In this document: positions 11,415-25,504 of the stretch, piece by piece
Numbering within the stretch: position 1 is the first letter of the stretch
Layout: every line of letters starts with the position of its first letter
Assembly (NCBI GenBank): GCA_003255025.1
Contig: QANY01006224.1
Coordinates: forward strand, 248,001 to 312,000
DNA: 64,000 nucleotides
Reading direction: 5' to 3'
Origin: Datisca glomerata
Taxonomy: Eukaryota > Streptophyta > Magnoliopsida > Cucurbitales > Datiscaceae
Translations under genes and position numbers: made by a program
Notes under the pieces: generated by a model
Told to the model about the DNA's origin: nothing
The model's database searches: none
What the model saw: only the letters and a program-made list of their open reading frames with translations

Positions 11415-13795
11415 TGCTGGATAATGCCCTTAAAATATATGTTTAACGTTTTAATATAAAATTTAATAAAAATATTTTTTTATAATTATTTTTTTAAATT
11501 ATTGTTGAATAATTTATATAAATATCTTAAAATTATATATTCATTAATGAGATTATGATCATTGTATACTAATACGAGCGAATTAAGATCATAGATAATA
11601 AATAAAATTATCAGCAACATATTAAAACATGTAATCTTTAATGAATAGTTGTTAGTACGGTTCACTAAGCATTATGAATGCATGCGATCTAGATCCAGAT
11701 CATCGATGTGGATATACATCTTAGTGAATGTACTTTATATAATAAGATTATATATGACATGACTTGTGTGATTTAATATCTTTATTGATTTGTCATTTAT
11801 CATAAAAAATTAATACACATCAATCAATTGATCATAAGTAGATCAATCTAAATCCTGAGTAGTCATGAACTTCTATACATGTCTATTGGATCTATTTATT
11901 CACTCGTTAATGTTTGTTTGTAAAATAAGCTAGTAAATTTTGTTTTGGAGATTCAATGATGGCTGAGAACATGATCAAATTTATGGTTGAGAACATGATC
12001 TTACAAGATTTAGAATCAAAGCTTTCCTAATAAATCGTATATTGGTTCCCTTACGTGTTGATTCTGGAACTGAATGGTTTTTGAGCTCAAATTTAAAATA
12101 CAATTATAAGTTAGTTATTCACTAGTGAATTAATTTCTCGAAGCCTCTTGTTCATATCTCTCAATTTTTCGTGCTCTTGCTATGGTTAATCGATCCAAAT
12201 GAATGTTGTTATGTTGCCTCGAACAGTGCACACATTGTTATTCGTAAACCGATTGTGGCACCACCCGAGGGATTTCTGTGAGCCCTCCGACTTGGGCCTA
12301 TATGATATGACCTGGTACTTAAGGATCAAAAGGAAATTAGAAGAGTAAAACGGTAATTTTGATCGGCTTTAATTTACAAACCAATAATTGGAGGACATAA
12401 TTACGTGAAATGATTTATACCAATGGACTACACGAAAATACTCTGCAAATACATCATATAGTCTCTAAGAGTGCAATTCCATATTTATATTATAGTGGAG
12501 TAATAATAGAATTAATAAATAAGATTATTTATTTAAATAGTTTAATTAATAATCTGGTTTATTAGAACTTAGGATTATAGGTTTATGGTCCTTAAGTCAC
12601 ATATGTACTACACAGTCTAGAGTGTGAATTTTTCAGGACATGAGAAAATGATTGACTCGCAAAAGAAATTTTTATTCTAGGGCAAGTACATAATTATAAA
12701 ATAATTATGTGTGATTAATTAATTAAGAATTAATTAATTAAATTATTTATATTAATTTTCGAAAATTATATATAAATAATTATATCGATTAATTTTTTAA
12801 TTATCGATACATGGGACAGTATATCTAATTTGTGAAATTAGATCATGTTAAATTATTATTAGATAATAATTCCAAATTTGAATCAACTAATTTGTTATTT
12901 GTGAACTAATAGATACGCTAGTTGATAGAGATAATCAGAAAATTAATTTTGAATTAACTGATATATGGATATTTATCTGATTAAAATAAATATTTAGTTT
13001 ATAGTAATCGCCACATGTCAATCACTGAGTACGAATCAGAGATTTACATGAACTATTATTGTGTCACTACAGTAGTGGCCGTGCAGTATTGTAGTGCCAG
13101 CCGTGAGGCACTATGTTCGTTCACGATAACTGCAATGTCATGTGGCACTGCAATTATGCACCAAATTGCAGTAGATCCCACCGTAATGGTAATCTGGTGA
13201 TTAAATGTTATTTTGTATACATCCCTAAAAATCTGATGAGCCTAGAAATTAATATTATTCTAATGGCATCAGTGTTGGTTGAGTGTTAAGAATACAGTTG
13301 CTATCGGGGTAAACTTTCTCTATGATTAAAAGTTAATCAAAAACTCTGAAAGAATAATCATCGTATTCTCTCAGTAAACTATCTCACTAAATTAATTCTT
13401 CTCAGTAAATCTCTAGATATCATGTGTTGAGTACATCTAGATACAGAAAAAGTGTCTTTGAATTATTTTACTTGCCCACACATGTCCTAGTGTTTGATGA
13501 TTGACTTGAAAGACTTGGTGTGGATCTCGAAGTCTATTGTTCGTAGGAACGCAGAATCATTGGTTTGCAAGGACGTTTGATATAAACTACACGAGGTATA
13601 TGATTCCTATCCATATATCTCTTAGATTTAATATACAAATATATAATGGATCCTGATTGAAAATAGTTTTTTATTAAATATTTTTATTTTAGAAACCGTT
13701 GCGCCGCGCTTATTTTTTTAATGAAAATGATTCATTTTGAATAAAATTTTAAAAGACATCACGGATCAGCCGCGCGTGCGTCACATTTTTCAATA
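11415..13795 (+). repeat. 5' LTR of the Copia element
   Basis: It starts TGCTGGATAATGCCC, matching TGTTGGGGGTAATGCC of the 3' LTR, and ends just before the primer site. It carries about 180 bases (roughly 12137-12313) absent from the 3' LTR, between TTAATT and TACTTAAGGATCAA. Confidence 0.88.
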
Positions 13796-13797
13796 AT

Positions 13798-13809
13798 TGG
13801 TATCAGAGC
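13798..13809 (+). other. Primer binding site (initiator Met tRNA) of the Copia element
   Basis: TGGTATCAGAGC, complementary to the 3' end of plant initiator methionine tRNA, lies two bases after the 5' LTR. Confidence 0.9.
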
Positions 13810-15730
13810 GGTCGTTATATATTTATGTATTAAATACTATGTGGGCATTCTTGTACTGTTCATAATATATTTTGATATATATGAATGGATGGAAGGTTTG
13901 TTTTTTGAATGTATGGTTAAATAATTGATCCTTTATTGTATGGTGATTATTAGGTTATGCTTTGTTCTTTAATTTTTTTAGATCTCGTGTAAGCCGATTG
14001 GGGCGTCTGAATTTTTATAATTATTTTGAATATTATATTATAATTATTCTGTTCGCGAGAAGATGAAGAACGCACGAGACGAACGAGGAGGAAAAAGAAA
14101 AAATAGGTAATCCTAGGGAATTCCGGCGCGAGCCCGCCAAAAATGTTTTTACTGACGACAGGGCCGACGGGCAGTGGCGGTGGACATCCGCCAGCTATGG
14201 ACGTCCGATGACGGTGATGGGTGGCGGTGAGAGAGTCCTATCGTTGGTGGAAATTGTTGTCATATTTAGAGAAGTTTCACGGAAACCCTGATACTAACTT
14301 ATCATATCACTGTAGAGTTTTATGATAACCATAGCTCTATCTATTATCTTTTAAATTTTGAAATTAATATAATTTTAAAATTTTAATTTTTTTTAAAAAT
14401 TGAATATTAATTAATTGATTGAGTTTGAACCAAGTTTGACCAAGCCAATAAATTATTTATTGACTAAGTCAAATTTAATAATTTAAAAGATAATTATAGA
14501 GATAATGTTTAATTAAGAAATATAGTTTTTTCTAATTAAAAGGGTTTTGTTCGAAGTTTGAAAATTATGAAGATGAACATTAGGTGGAGAAGAGATATTT
14601 TAGAAATATGTAATTTTGAAGTCCTCTTTGTAATTTTATTTTTTTTATTTCAATGGTTGTAATATAAAAATACCGAATAGTCACTTGATCCATTATTATT
14701 TTATTTAATTGTTAAATAAATATTTATTGATATGATTGATAACATGACCATGCATTAGTCGATCACATGTCATACATGAAACCCCACACAGTTATATTTA
14801 ATTATGTATTTCATCAGTAAAAATATGATTTATTAGGATTGTCCTAATATGTTTATTATGAATTGTTTTGAGAAATTAATTGCATGTAAACTGCAAATTT
14901 TAACTAGTTAAAACTTAGTAACCACACCACTCTAAAGGCTATAGTAACATTTAGGATAATCAACCTTATTAAAAGAGTTTTATTAAAGTTTGATGAATAT
15001 AATTAGTAAGTTAATCTAAGTTTACATAATTATGACTTAGGCTCTTTAGAATGTTAAATGAATTTAGACCAATTAGATTGGATTAACTGTTAATTTCACA
15101 TTCATGGGGTTATTATTTTAACTATTAATTAATTTAGAATTAATTGATTAGTTAAAATAGAAACACATTATCCTAAAATAGTGAGTGAGAGAAGGTTGAC
15201 ATGTCAATATAACCTATGATTTTCATTATTAGTACAACACGGTGAGCTACAGTGAAGGTCTTGAGATAACTTTGTTTACATCCCCTTGAAGAAGGTTTCG
15301 AACTATATCAATACCAAGGTTGGACTTTTTTAGAAGATAGGATTAAGTGATATAGTTTAGTTTTGACCGACCCTAAAGGCGCATATTCTAAATCAAGTCA
15401 TGGAATCTGAAATAATGAATTACACTCACAAAATCACAATTAAGCTTTTGTGACCGAGTAAGCGATACTTTATCGTTAAAAGAAAAATATGAGATATTTT
15501 AAGTTTTAATTAATAAGGATGAGAATGTCTCATAGACAGTCTAAAATTAATCTGACCGACCCTAAGACGGCATGTTAATTGTTGGATTGTTTTATCGTGA
15601 TTAGTAAATGTAAATTTATGTGTTTATTATGTTGCATTCATGCATCACGTTTACTTTCTGAATTCTGAATATGTATTTCAATTATATTGAATTATGTACG
15701 TTTTATTTTTTAGTTATTATTAAGTCTATC

Positions 15731-18700
15731 ATGGACAACCCTATTACTACTTTACTTGCAGTTGAAAAATTGAATGGTGATAATTTCATAAGATGGTAAT
15801 CAGATTTAAACTTGATGCTAATTTGTGAGAACCACAAATTTGTTCTTACTGAGAAATGTCCTGAGGAGCCCGTTACCAATGCCCTTAAGAATGTTAGTGA
15901 CAAGTTTGATGCTTGGAATCAATCCAACAACAAAGCGACGTGCTACAAGCTTGTGAGCATGAATGATGTTTTGAGAACCAAGCATGAGAGCATGGAGACT
16001 ACCTATGAGATTATGGAATCTCTTTAGGCAATGCTTGAACAACAGTCTGATCAAAGTCTTCATGAGGCTACTACGAGCTACATGACGACCAAGATGAAGA
16101 AATTTACTTTTATGCGTAAACATGTTTTGAACACGATCGACATAATGCAGGAGGCAGAAGTACATGAGGCGACCATTGATAAATGAACTCAAGTCAGCAT
16201 TATAGTTGAATTGCTCACACCTTCTTTTTTTGCATTCACCACCAGCTATGTTATAAACAACTTTCAATTCATTTATGACTCAATTGTTGAATGAACTGTA
16301 AACTTTTGAGTTACTCAATAAGAGTATGACCAAAGAGGAAAAGATAAATGTTACCGAGCAAAAGCTTTCTTCCACTGTTGTTAAAAGTAACAAGATGAAG
16401 AAGATAAATGGTAAGGGCAAAGGTAAGAACATGAAAGGGAAGAAAGCCAAGACACCGCTGAAAGCAAAGAAGAACAAGAATGACAACAAGCCTAAGGGAA
16501 AAAGTTTCAATTGTGAGGTTGAAGGTCATTGGAAGAGAAATTGTAACAAGTATCTCTCAGAGCTGAAAAAAAAAGGTAAATATGATTTACTTGTACTTGA
16601 AGCTTGTTTAGTAGAATATGATTTCTCATCCTGGATATTAGGTTCAGCAGTCACTATCCATGTATGTTCTTCTTTACAAATGATTGATTCGTCAATGGAG
16701 CTGGCTGATGACGAGGTCATTATGAGAGTTGGCAGTGGTGCGCTCGTGTCAGCGAAAACATTAAGGACAGTCCGCCTTAATTTGAAAAATAATTATTTAG
16801 TTTTGAACGATGTTTATTATATTTTTAGATTTTTGAGAAATTTGATTTCTCTTTCGTTACTGCATGAAATTTTTTTGAAGTTTCTTTAATTATAATGAGT
16901 TTATTACTTCTAAGAATGGATTCAAAATTTATCATGCAAAAGTATCGAATGGACAGTATATGCTTAAATCGATTGAACCGCGTTAAATAATTCAGAATTA
17001 TTTAAAGTAGTAAGACCTAAAAGTAACAAATGACAAATAGTTTCTCATAATGATGATAACACATCTTTGGCATCTTAGGTTGGTACATATTGATCTAGAT
17101 AGATTAACAAAGCATGGTGCTTTGAGAGAATTAAAAGCTGGAACTCTTCCTGTTTGTGAATCCTGTCTAGAGGCTAAAATGACCAAGACCTTTCACTGAA
17201 AAAATGCCAAAGAGCCAAGGAACCACTTGAGCTAGTGCACAATGAGGTATGTGGACCGATCAATGTACAAGCTAGAGATGAGTATAAGTATTTTGTCACT
17301 TTTGGAAAGTTTAAAGATTTCAAAGCTAAAGCTGAAAAGAAATTAGCTAAATCATTGAAAACCTTTCAATCAGATCGATGTGGTGAATACTTGAATTTAG
17401 AATTTAAAAATTATTTGCTGGAGTATGGAATCTTATCCCAACTAACAGCACGTGGAACGCCACAGCAAAATGTGTCTGTAAGCAAGACACTTTTAGAGTC
17501 ATGAATGCTCCAAACCTAGTTTACGTCATTTTCGTATATGAGGGTGTCCAACTCACTTTCTTATACCTAAAACTGGAAAGTTAGACTCAAGGTCTGAAGT
17601 ATGCATATTCATTAGCTATGTTCTAGAGACTAGATGTGGGTACTTTTATAGTTACAATGATCAAAATGTGTTTGTATCAACAAATACCACCTTCCTTGAA
17701 CACAACTATATGAAAAACTACAAACCTCAAAGTAAAGTAGTTCTCGAGAAATTAGCGTCTGATGATATCAGACCACATTCATTATCAACTAATAAACAAC
17801 AAACCACAGAAACCACAATTTCGGTTAAGGAAACCCTAGTGCAACGTCGTAGTGGGAGGGTTGTAAATTACATATTCGCTATGAACTAGAGACACATGTC
17901 CTAGTGTCTGACACTGATAATGATAATCAATTATCTTATGAAGAAGCTATGCATGATCCTGAAAAGGAGAAATGGCAAGATACCATGAACCAGGAAATGG
18001 AATCAGTGTATTCCAATTCCGTTTGGGAATTCTTAAATCCACCTGAAGATGTCAGGCTCATTTGATGTAAATGGATCTTCAAGAAGAAAAGAGGTGCAGA
18101 TAGAAAAGTAGAGACTTTCAAGGCATGGCTGGTAGCCAAGTACTATACACAAAGGGAATGAGTCGATTATGAGGAGACATTCTCCCATGTTTCCATGCTA
18201 AAATCCATTCACATCCTCTGGTCCATTGCTGCTAATTTGAACTATGAAATATGGTAAATGGATGTCAAGACAACTTTTCTGAATGGCTCTCTTGAAGAAA
18301 GCATCTATATGATGCAACTAGAAGGGTTTATGAAAATGGGACAAGATCAGAAAGTATGCAAATTGCTTAAATCTATTTATGAATTAAAGCAAGCATCAAG
18401 ATCTTAGAGTCTTAAATTTAATGAGATTATTAAATCATATGGTTTTGAGCAAAATGTTGAGGAAGTTTGTGTTTATAAATACATCAAAGACAAGTTAGTG
18501 GTGTTCTTAGTTCTTTATGTTGGCGATATTCTACTCATTAGGAATTATGTATAAACTTTGTCAAGTTAAAGAAGTGGTTAGCTGAAAAATTCCAATTGAA
18601 AGATTTGGGAGAGGCGAGCTATGTTCGAGGCATCCAAATCTTAAGGGATAGAAAAAACAAGCTCTTGGCACTTTTTCAGGCATCTTATATTGATAAGGTG

Positions 18701-19498
18701 CTGGAGAGATTCTCTATGGAGAATTCAAAAAAAGATCAACTACCGACCACACGTGAAATTATCCTCTCGAATGAGCAATGTCCTAAGACATCTCAAGAGG
18801 AAGAGGATATGAGAAATGTGTCTTATGCTTGAGCTCTGTGTAGTCTCATGTATGTCATGTTGTATACAAGATCAGACATCTGTTATGCAGTGGGAATTGT
18901 CAGCCATTATCAATTGAATCCAGGTTTAGAACATTGGATTATAGTAAAGCACATTCTCAAGTATCTTAGGAGAGCGAGAAACTATATGGTTGTTTATTCA
19001 GGTGCAGACCTGAACCCCACTGGATATACGATTCTTATATTCTTTTTGATAGGGATAGTCAAAAGTCAACATATAGATCAGTACTCATCCTAGGTGGGGG
19101 TGTTGTAGTCTGGAGAAGTATCAAATAATCTAGCATTGCAGATTCCATTATGGAGGCCGAATATATAGCGGCTTGTGAAGTTGTGAAAGAAGCGGTATGA
19201 CTCAGAAAGTTCTATACTGATCTAGAAGTAGTTCTAGATATGGACAAGCCACGATCATATACTGTGAAAATAGTAGGGCAGTAGCTAATCCAAATAATCA
19301 ATGAGTCACAAGAGGGACAAGCACATAGAGAGGAAATATCATTTTGTAAGAGAATTCGTGCATCGAGGGGATGTGAATGTTATGAAGATAGCGTCAGATC
19401 AGAACCTAGTTGATCCTTCTACCAAAACACTTCCTTCGAAGTCATTTAAGTTTTATGTGCGTAACATGGGGTTGAGAGAGATGCCACATTTACCTTAG
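15731..19498 (+). pseudogene. Copia gag-pol relic
   Basis: This is the broken polyprotein of the element. The gag part starts at ATG 15731 (MDNPITTLLAVEKLNGDNF). A zinc knuckle near 16509-16550 reads FNCEVEGHWKRNC, with its first Cys replaced. A protease-like WILGSAVTIHVC near 16630 has lost the catalytic Asp. Integrase remains are CESCLEAKM (about 17157), HNEVCGPINVQA and QSDRCGEYLNLEF. Reverse transcriptase remains span about 17950-18540, including WIFKKKRGADRKVE and LYVGDILLI (usually YVDD). RNase H remains include YTRSDICYAVGIVS and MEAEYIAACE. Stop codons and frameshifts occur throughout, so no functional product is expected. Confidence 0.88.
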
Positions 19499-19512
19499 GG
19501 CAAGTGAGAGAT

Positions 19513-21717
19513 TGTTGGGGGTAATGCCATCAAAACATGTTTATTAACATTTTAATATGAAATTTGATGGAAATACGTTTTTTTTATAATTTTTTTAAAA
19601 TTATTGTTGAATAATTTATATAAATATCTAAAAATTTCATATTCATTAATGAGACTATGATTTTTGTATTAGTACAAGAGTATTAAGATCGTAGATAATG
19701 AATAAAATTGTCAGCAACATGTTAAAGTATGAAATCTTTAATGAATGATTGCTACTTGCTAGTGCAGTTCTCTAAGCATTATGAATGTATGTGATCTAGA
19801 TCCAGATCATTGATGTGGATAGACATCTTAGTGATGGTACTTTATATAATAAGATTATATATGGCATGACTGATGTGAATTAATATATTTATTAACGTAT
19901 TGTTAATCATAAAGATTTAATACACATCAATCTGATGATCATATATATATCAGTCTGAATCCTGAGTAATCATAAACTCCTATGCATGTTTACTAGATCT
20001 TTTGATTCACTCGTTACTTTCTATTTGTAAAATAGGCTAGTGACTTTTGTTTTGGAGATTCAATTATGTGGATGGCTGGGGACATGATCTTACAAGATTT
20101 AGAATCTAAGCTTTCTTAGCGGATTGTATATTGGTTCTCTTAAATGTTGATTCTGAAGCTGAATGATTATTGAGCTCAAATTTATAATATGATTATAAAT
20201 TAGCCATTCACTGATAAATTAATTGTACTTAAGGATCAAGAGGTAATTAGAAGGGTAAAATGATAATTTTGACCAGTTCTAATTTACGAACTAATAATTG
20301 GAGGACAGAACTACATGAAATGATTATATCAATGGACTACGCGAGAATACTCTGTAAATACACCATATAATGTCTAAGAGTGTAATTTCATATTTATAGT
20401 GTAGTAATAATAGAATTAATAAATAAGATGATTTAATTAAAGAGTTTGATTAATAAACTGGTTTATTGGAGCTTAGGATTATAGGTTTGCGGTCCCTAAG
20501 TCACCTCTGTACAACGAGTCTAGGGTGTGGATATTTCAGGAAATAAGAAAAAGATTGACTTGCAAAAAGAATTTTTATTCTGGGGCAAGTACATAATTAT
20601 GAGATAAATATATGTGATTAAATAATCAAATTATTTATATTAATTTTTAGAAATTATATATAAATAATTATACCGATTAATTTTCTAATTATCGATAAGT
20701 AGGACAGTATATCTAATTTATAAAATTAGATCATGTTAAATTATTATTAAATAATAATTCAAAATTTGAATCAACTAAATCTGTTATTTGTGAACTAACT
20801 AGTAAGTTAGTTTTTTGGGGATAATCTGATAAGTTAATTTTAAATTAACTGATATGTGGATATTTATCTAATTAAAATAAATATTTAATTTGTAGTAATT
20901 GTCACATGTCAATCACTAATTGAGAATCAGAAATTGACATGAACTACAATAGTGTCATGTGGTACTACAGTAGTGGGTGTGTAGTACTATAGTGCCAACT
21001 GTGGCACACAGTTCCATGAGACACTGTGCTAGTTCACAGCAACTGCAGTGCCATGTCGCAAAGGCACTGTAGTTGTGGACCAAATTGCAGTGTAACTCAC
21101 CGCAATGACAATTTTACGATTAAATATTATTTTGTGTACATCCCTAAAAATCTGATGAGCGTAGAAAATATATATAGATATTATTCTAATGGCCTCAGTG
21201 TGGGTTGCGTGTTGAGAATACAGTTTCTATCAGGGTTAACTTTCTCTGGATTAAAAGTTAATCAAAAACTCTAAAAGAATAATCATTGTATTCTCTCAAA
21301 GGATTGTCTTACTAAATTAATCATTCTCTATAAATCTTTAGATCTCATGTGTTGAGTACATCTAGTAACAAAAAATGTATTTGAATTATTCTACATGCCC
21401 ACACACGTCTCAGTGTGTTTGAGGATTGACTTGAAAGATCTTGGTGTAGATCTCGAAGTCTGTTATTCGTAAGAACACAGGATCATTGGTTTGCGATGAG
21501 GTTTGATATAGAATACAAGTGATATATGATTCCTACCCATGTATATTTTAGATTTAATATATAAATATAAAATTGATTCTCATTGAAAATAGTTTTTAAT
21601 AAAAGTTTTTATTTAGAAATTGTTGCGTCGTGTTTATTTTCTTTTATCGAAAAAATTCGTTTCTAATAAATTTTAAAAGCCCCACGTTTCCGTTGTGCGA
21701 GTGGCGCGTTTCCAACA
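19513..21717 (+). repeat. 3' LTR of the Copia element
   Basis: Bounded by TGTTGG and CCAACA and similar along its length to 11415-13795, apart from the indel near 12137-12313 of the left copy. Many substitutions between the copies show that the insertion is not recent. Confidence 0.88.
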
Positions 21718-22192
21718 CTTGCGGATCCATAATCCAACGTTGTGCTTATATGTGAATAAATTATGTATTGCGGACTGTCAAATATGGTTAAGCTTACTTA
21801 AAACTGACCTACTAAGTTTAAGGTGATTTGGGCTTTAATGTATCTAATAGGCTGTGAGCTTTTGATGTGTAGAGACATGATGGTAATTTCTATTGTTATG
21901 GTTCTCGGATCACATGATAAGAAAAATATTATATTCTCTCTAATACCTCATCATTAGAGAAAAAACTGAGAGACTTAGGGAATCTCACTTACAGCATCGT
22001 GTAGATGTGGAAGACCAATCAATCGCATGACTTTAGAAAGCAATTTATTGTCGGGGGTTCAAGTGCGCATCCGCTTGTATGTTCTTGGGATTTTAATAAA
22101 TAGTTTCCACCAATAAAAGAATTTTTACCAATAAGTGGTATCAGAGTATTTTCATCTTAAATCATTGATAATCAGATTTATATTTAGATCAT
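21718..22192 (+). mobile_element. LTR end and primer site of a second Copia element (fragment)
   Basis: GTGGTATCAGAG at about 22137-22148 is another initiator-Met-tRNA primer site. It is preceded by an LTR-like stretch unrelated to the first element (including TCGGGGGTTCAAGTGCGC and TTTCCACCAATAAAAG). Only the 3' part of that LTR and the start of the internal region remain before a third LTR fragment begins. Confidence 0.6.
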
Positions 22193-22886
22193 GTTGGGTA
22201 TAGTGCCCTCAAAGCATGTGTTTAGAAATTTTTAATCTAAAATTAATGAAATTACATTTTTCTTATAATTGTTCTTTTAAATTATTGTTGAATTTAAATG
22301 TAAATATCTGAAAATTTCATATTCATTAATAAGACTATGATCTTGTATAATTACGAGAGAATTAAGATTACAGATAATGAATGAAATAGTCTGTAACATA
22401 TTAAAATATGGAATTTCTAATCAATGTTTTCTAGTACGGTTCACTAAGCATTATGAATGCATGTGATCTAGATCCAGATCATTGATGTGGATAGACATAT
22501 TAGTGTAGGTACTTATATAATTAGATTATATAAAACAGGACCGTGTGGATTAATATCTTTATTAACTTACTGTTTATCATAAAGATTTAATAGACGTCAA
22601 AATTGATGATTATATGTAGATTACTCTGAATTTTGAGTAGTCATTAACTCTTATGCATGTCTACTAGATCTTTTGATTCACTCGTTAAGGTTTTTTTTGT
22701 AAAATAGGCTAGTGACTTTTATTTTAGAGATCGGTGACCTAGATGACTGGAAACATGATCTTACAAGACTTGGAATCTAAATTTTTCTAACAGATCGTAT
22801 ATTGGTTTTCTTAAGTGTTAATTCTAGAACTGAACGGTTATTGAGCTCAAAATTATAATACGATTATAAATTGATTATTCACTAGT
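22193..22886 (+). repeat. Truncated third LTR of the first Copia family
   Basis: Starts TGTTGGGTATAGTGCCCTC and follows the 5' portion of the two LTRs (for example GATCTAGATCCAGATCAT and GAATCTAAATTTTTCTAAC) for about 690 bases. It stops abruptly at TATTCACTAGTG, where LINE sequence begins. No matching second copy is seen, so it is a fragment of another insertion. Confidence 0.8.
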
Positions 22887-23640
22887 GTTACCAACCAACA
22901 TATCCGAACGCAATCCAAGGGGGCTAGCAAACCAAAATTTCAAAGTAAAAGGACACCGAAAAAATAAGTGAATAGTCATTTCATCATGCCTACCACAAAG
23001 AGAGCACTCAGAAATAATATCCATCCCTCTCCTAACAATGTTAGATTTGCAAGCAACAAAGTTATTAGTACAATGTCATACAAAACCCTTTAGCTTATGA
23101 AGGACTTTAAGCTTCTTTCCAAATATGCAAATTATCCATCTCACTACTACACATACCCTTATTAGACTTCCGTAAGTGACCATTTTTCTAAAGAAAAACT
23201 GCGGTGTCATACCATGATTTCACAGTATAAATGTCATTATTACAATAATGCTACCCCAACTTATCCTCCCCACCAAGACGACTGATAGAGATTTTAAGAA
23301 TTACGTCCACATCCTTAGCCATAAAAATCGTATCTAGCTTGTGAATATTCCAGTCAATCTCATTATCATCAACCAACTCCTTAACATGAGAGATGCCATC
23401 AACCCTAAGTGACATAACCTTAAACGTGACAGGCCGTGGAACCCACTCATCCTCTCATACTCGGATCTTTTCCCCATTACCAACATACCATCTAACTCAT
23501 GTGCAAGAACTTTTCTCTCATCTAAAAGGCTCCTTTTCTCTCATCTAAAAGGCTCATCCACCCCCAAGAAGCCCTAGAGCCAAGTGAAGCTTCCATAAAT
23601 TCACAATTCTGAAGATATTTAAACTACTCTTTTATTTCCT
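22887..23640 (-). pseudogene. LINE 3' coding fragment (zf-RVT domain)
   Basis: On the minus strand the sequence reads as the C-terminal zinc-binding region of a plant non-LTR reverse transcriptase. Visible pieces are HVKELVDDNEIDWNIHKL, VILKISISRLGGEDKL, then KLKVLHKLKGFV and RRGMDIISECSLCGRHDEM, ending TIHLFFRCPFTLKFWF. The CxxC...H...C arrangement is that of the zf-RVT family. In-frame stops are present and the upstream endonuclease and reverse transcriptase core are missing. It abuts the truncated LTR. Confidence 0.8.
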
Positions 23641-23660
23641 GACATTTACTTTTATACTTA

Positions 23661-23688
23661 CTAGTGTTAATGCTCGTGCGTTGCACGT
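23661..23688 (-). mobile_element. Putative Helitron 3' terminus (1)
   Basis: Read on the minus strand: a hairpin CGTGC-AAC-GCACG, ten bases, then CTAG and a T. This is the 3' end structure of plant Helitrons (hairpin, then CTRR, insertion before T). The body would extend to the right. No Rep/helicase sequence is seen and the 5' TC end was not located. Confidence 0.5.
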
Positions 23689-25500
23689 GTTTGATATATT
23701 ATTAGGATTTTTAAACTAAGTGGATGAGATTAAGATGAAGTGATTTTTTAAATGAAAAAGAAAAGAAAGAAAGAAAATTAATACTACAGAAAATATAACT
23801 TTAAAGAATCACACGAACAATTTTTAAATGTTCTTAATGAAAGTAACACAATTCATCATTTTATTCATAATGCAATATTTGAACAAATGTATACATCCTC
23901 TCTATAGGATGTTTTAATCCTATGAGTGTTGCTTAATTGACATGGTTTTTTTTTTTTTTGCGACACTCATTTTCTTATTCGGAACTCATAAATTGATAAT
24001 TATAAAAGAACAAAGGTTTAAAAACGAAAGTATATAGCTTACCTCTAACTGCTACTGGACGTACATACACTCAACCAAATAATATTCATCTTTCTTCATC
24101 AAATCAATCGGTCCTTGTATTTATTATAAAATGGTACTTAAAAACTCAAGAAGCTAATCTTCATATATTGAAAATCAAAGATATTTGGTTTTGTAACAAC
24201 AAACTTCACTAAAAAAAAAGATGATTAGTAAAAAAAGAAAAAGAAAAGAGAGAATTATATCAAAACCTTTATTTGTGTAATAGTAATATATGTCTGGGCT
24301 TTTGTACATACACCCAACCTTGCGACGACTCATAGTATCCATCAATAGAGAGTTGTTTACGTAATGCACTTCCTTTCACAATGTTCCTGAATAACACAAC
24401 AAATTTGTCAACTACACTACCAAATGATAGAAGAAATAAAATTAATATATTAACTTGCATAAAAGAAGAGGAAACTGTGGAGGGAGAAGAGAGTGGTAGT
24501 TTTGTTTCGTTAAGATGAGAACAAAATTAGATGTCTTGAACTTCAAAATAAAAACAAATAATTCTAAAAGGAGTTATGCACAAGAATTTGAAAAGCTTAT
24601 TTCTCTTTGTTTATTTATAAGTAATAATAGAATTAATGAAAGAGTTATAAAACCATATTAATTGTTTTTCTAAATTTATTATCAAATGATTTTTATGTGA
24701 AACACCAAAGACATGCGTTAAAATGTCTTCTTTTGTATGAAACTATAGGCTCTCATATTTTTAATTATACATTATATATATATATATATATATTAGTTAT
24801 AATTACTATAATAAATAAATAATCTGTATCCTCGTGAGAATTTATTACTCCACTACTAACTTTTTGAAGCTAATAATAAAATTGACTTTAATTATCTTTA
24901 AATATATGACAATCTAAAAATATAATCCAATTATCCGTTATAAATTTATGGGTGAAATGATGTGGCTGAGTAACTTAAGGGACATTATAGATAGATAGAT
25001 GCATTTGCTTAGAATAAGATGAAAATCAAAGGGTCAATAGAATGAAAGAAATTAATCACGTTTATTAGTAATAAGTAATTATCATGTAGGTTTAGAATAC
25101 AATGAAAAATACAAATTTTCAACTAAATTTAACATTAATATAATAAATCATTACCATTTAACTAATAATGTAAAATACAAATTTTTTAGACGAAACTAAC
25201 ATTAGAATAGATTGATGAATCTATTTTAAGTATCATATTTCCAAAGTTAAACGGAAAACACTCTCTATTTTAAAATAAAAATATGTATACATTCTGACTT
25301 TTTAAAATCAAAGAGAAAATATGTTTACTCATATGTTTTGTATTGTTAAATTAAGTTTTACATTTGGCAAAGTAAATACATAACATATTACATAAGAGTA
25401 TCGATCAAATAATTATAATTACTTAATATATATAGGCCATGTACTCCATTATTAATAAAGGTCATTTTGTTTCTATTAAATACATCAATTAGCTACGATT

Positions 25501-25504
<4 letters not shown>
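23689..25504. other. AT-rich DNA, possible non-autonomous Helitron body
   Basis: I see no gene here. There is a T run at about 23947-23959 and a TA run near 24775-24794. Short frames on either strand lack family features. Confidence 0.4.

Larger units (their letters stand above)
11415..21717 (+). mobile_element. Decayed Ty1/Copia LTR retrotransposon
   Basis: Two long direct repeats (11415-13795 and 19513-21717) flank an internal region. The 5' LTR is followed by TGGTATCAGAGC at 13798-13809, the standard primer site for initiator methionine tRNA. The 3' LTR starts TGTTGG and ends CCAACA and is preceded by a purine-rich tract (about 19498-19512). Internal coding order is gag, protease, integrase, reverse transcriptase, RNase H, which is the Copia order, all with many stops. 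The flanks are TTAGT on the left and CTTGC on the right, so no intact 5-bp duplication remains. The element is old and not autonomous. Confidence 0.9.

Noticed and set aside
13015..13200. Small plus-strand frame in the Copia LTR
   Set aside because: Lies inside the 5' LTR and is not open in the matching part of the 3' LTR.
11409..21722. Intact 5-bp target duplication for the Copia element
   Set aside because: The left flank TTAGT and right flank CTTGC do not match; shifting the register gives only a partial CTTAG/CTTGC similarity.
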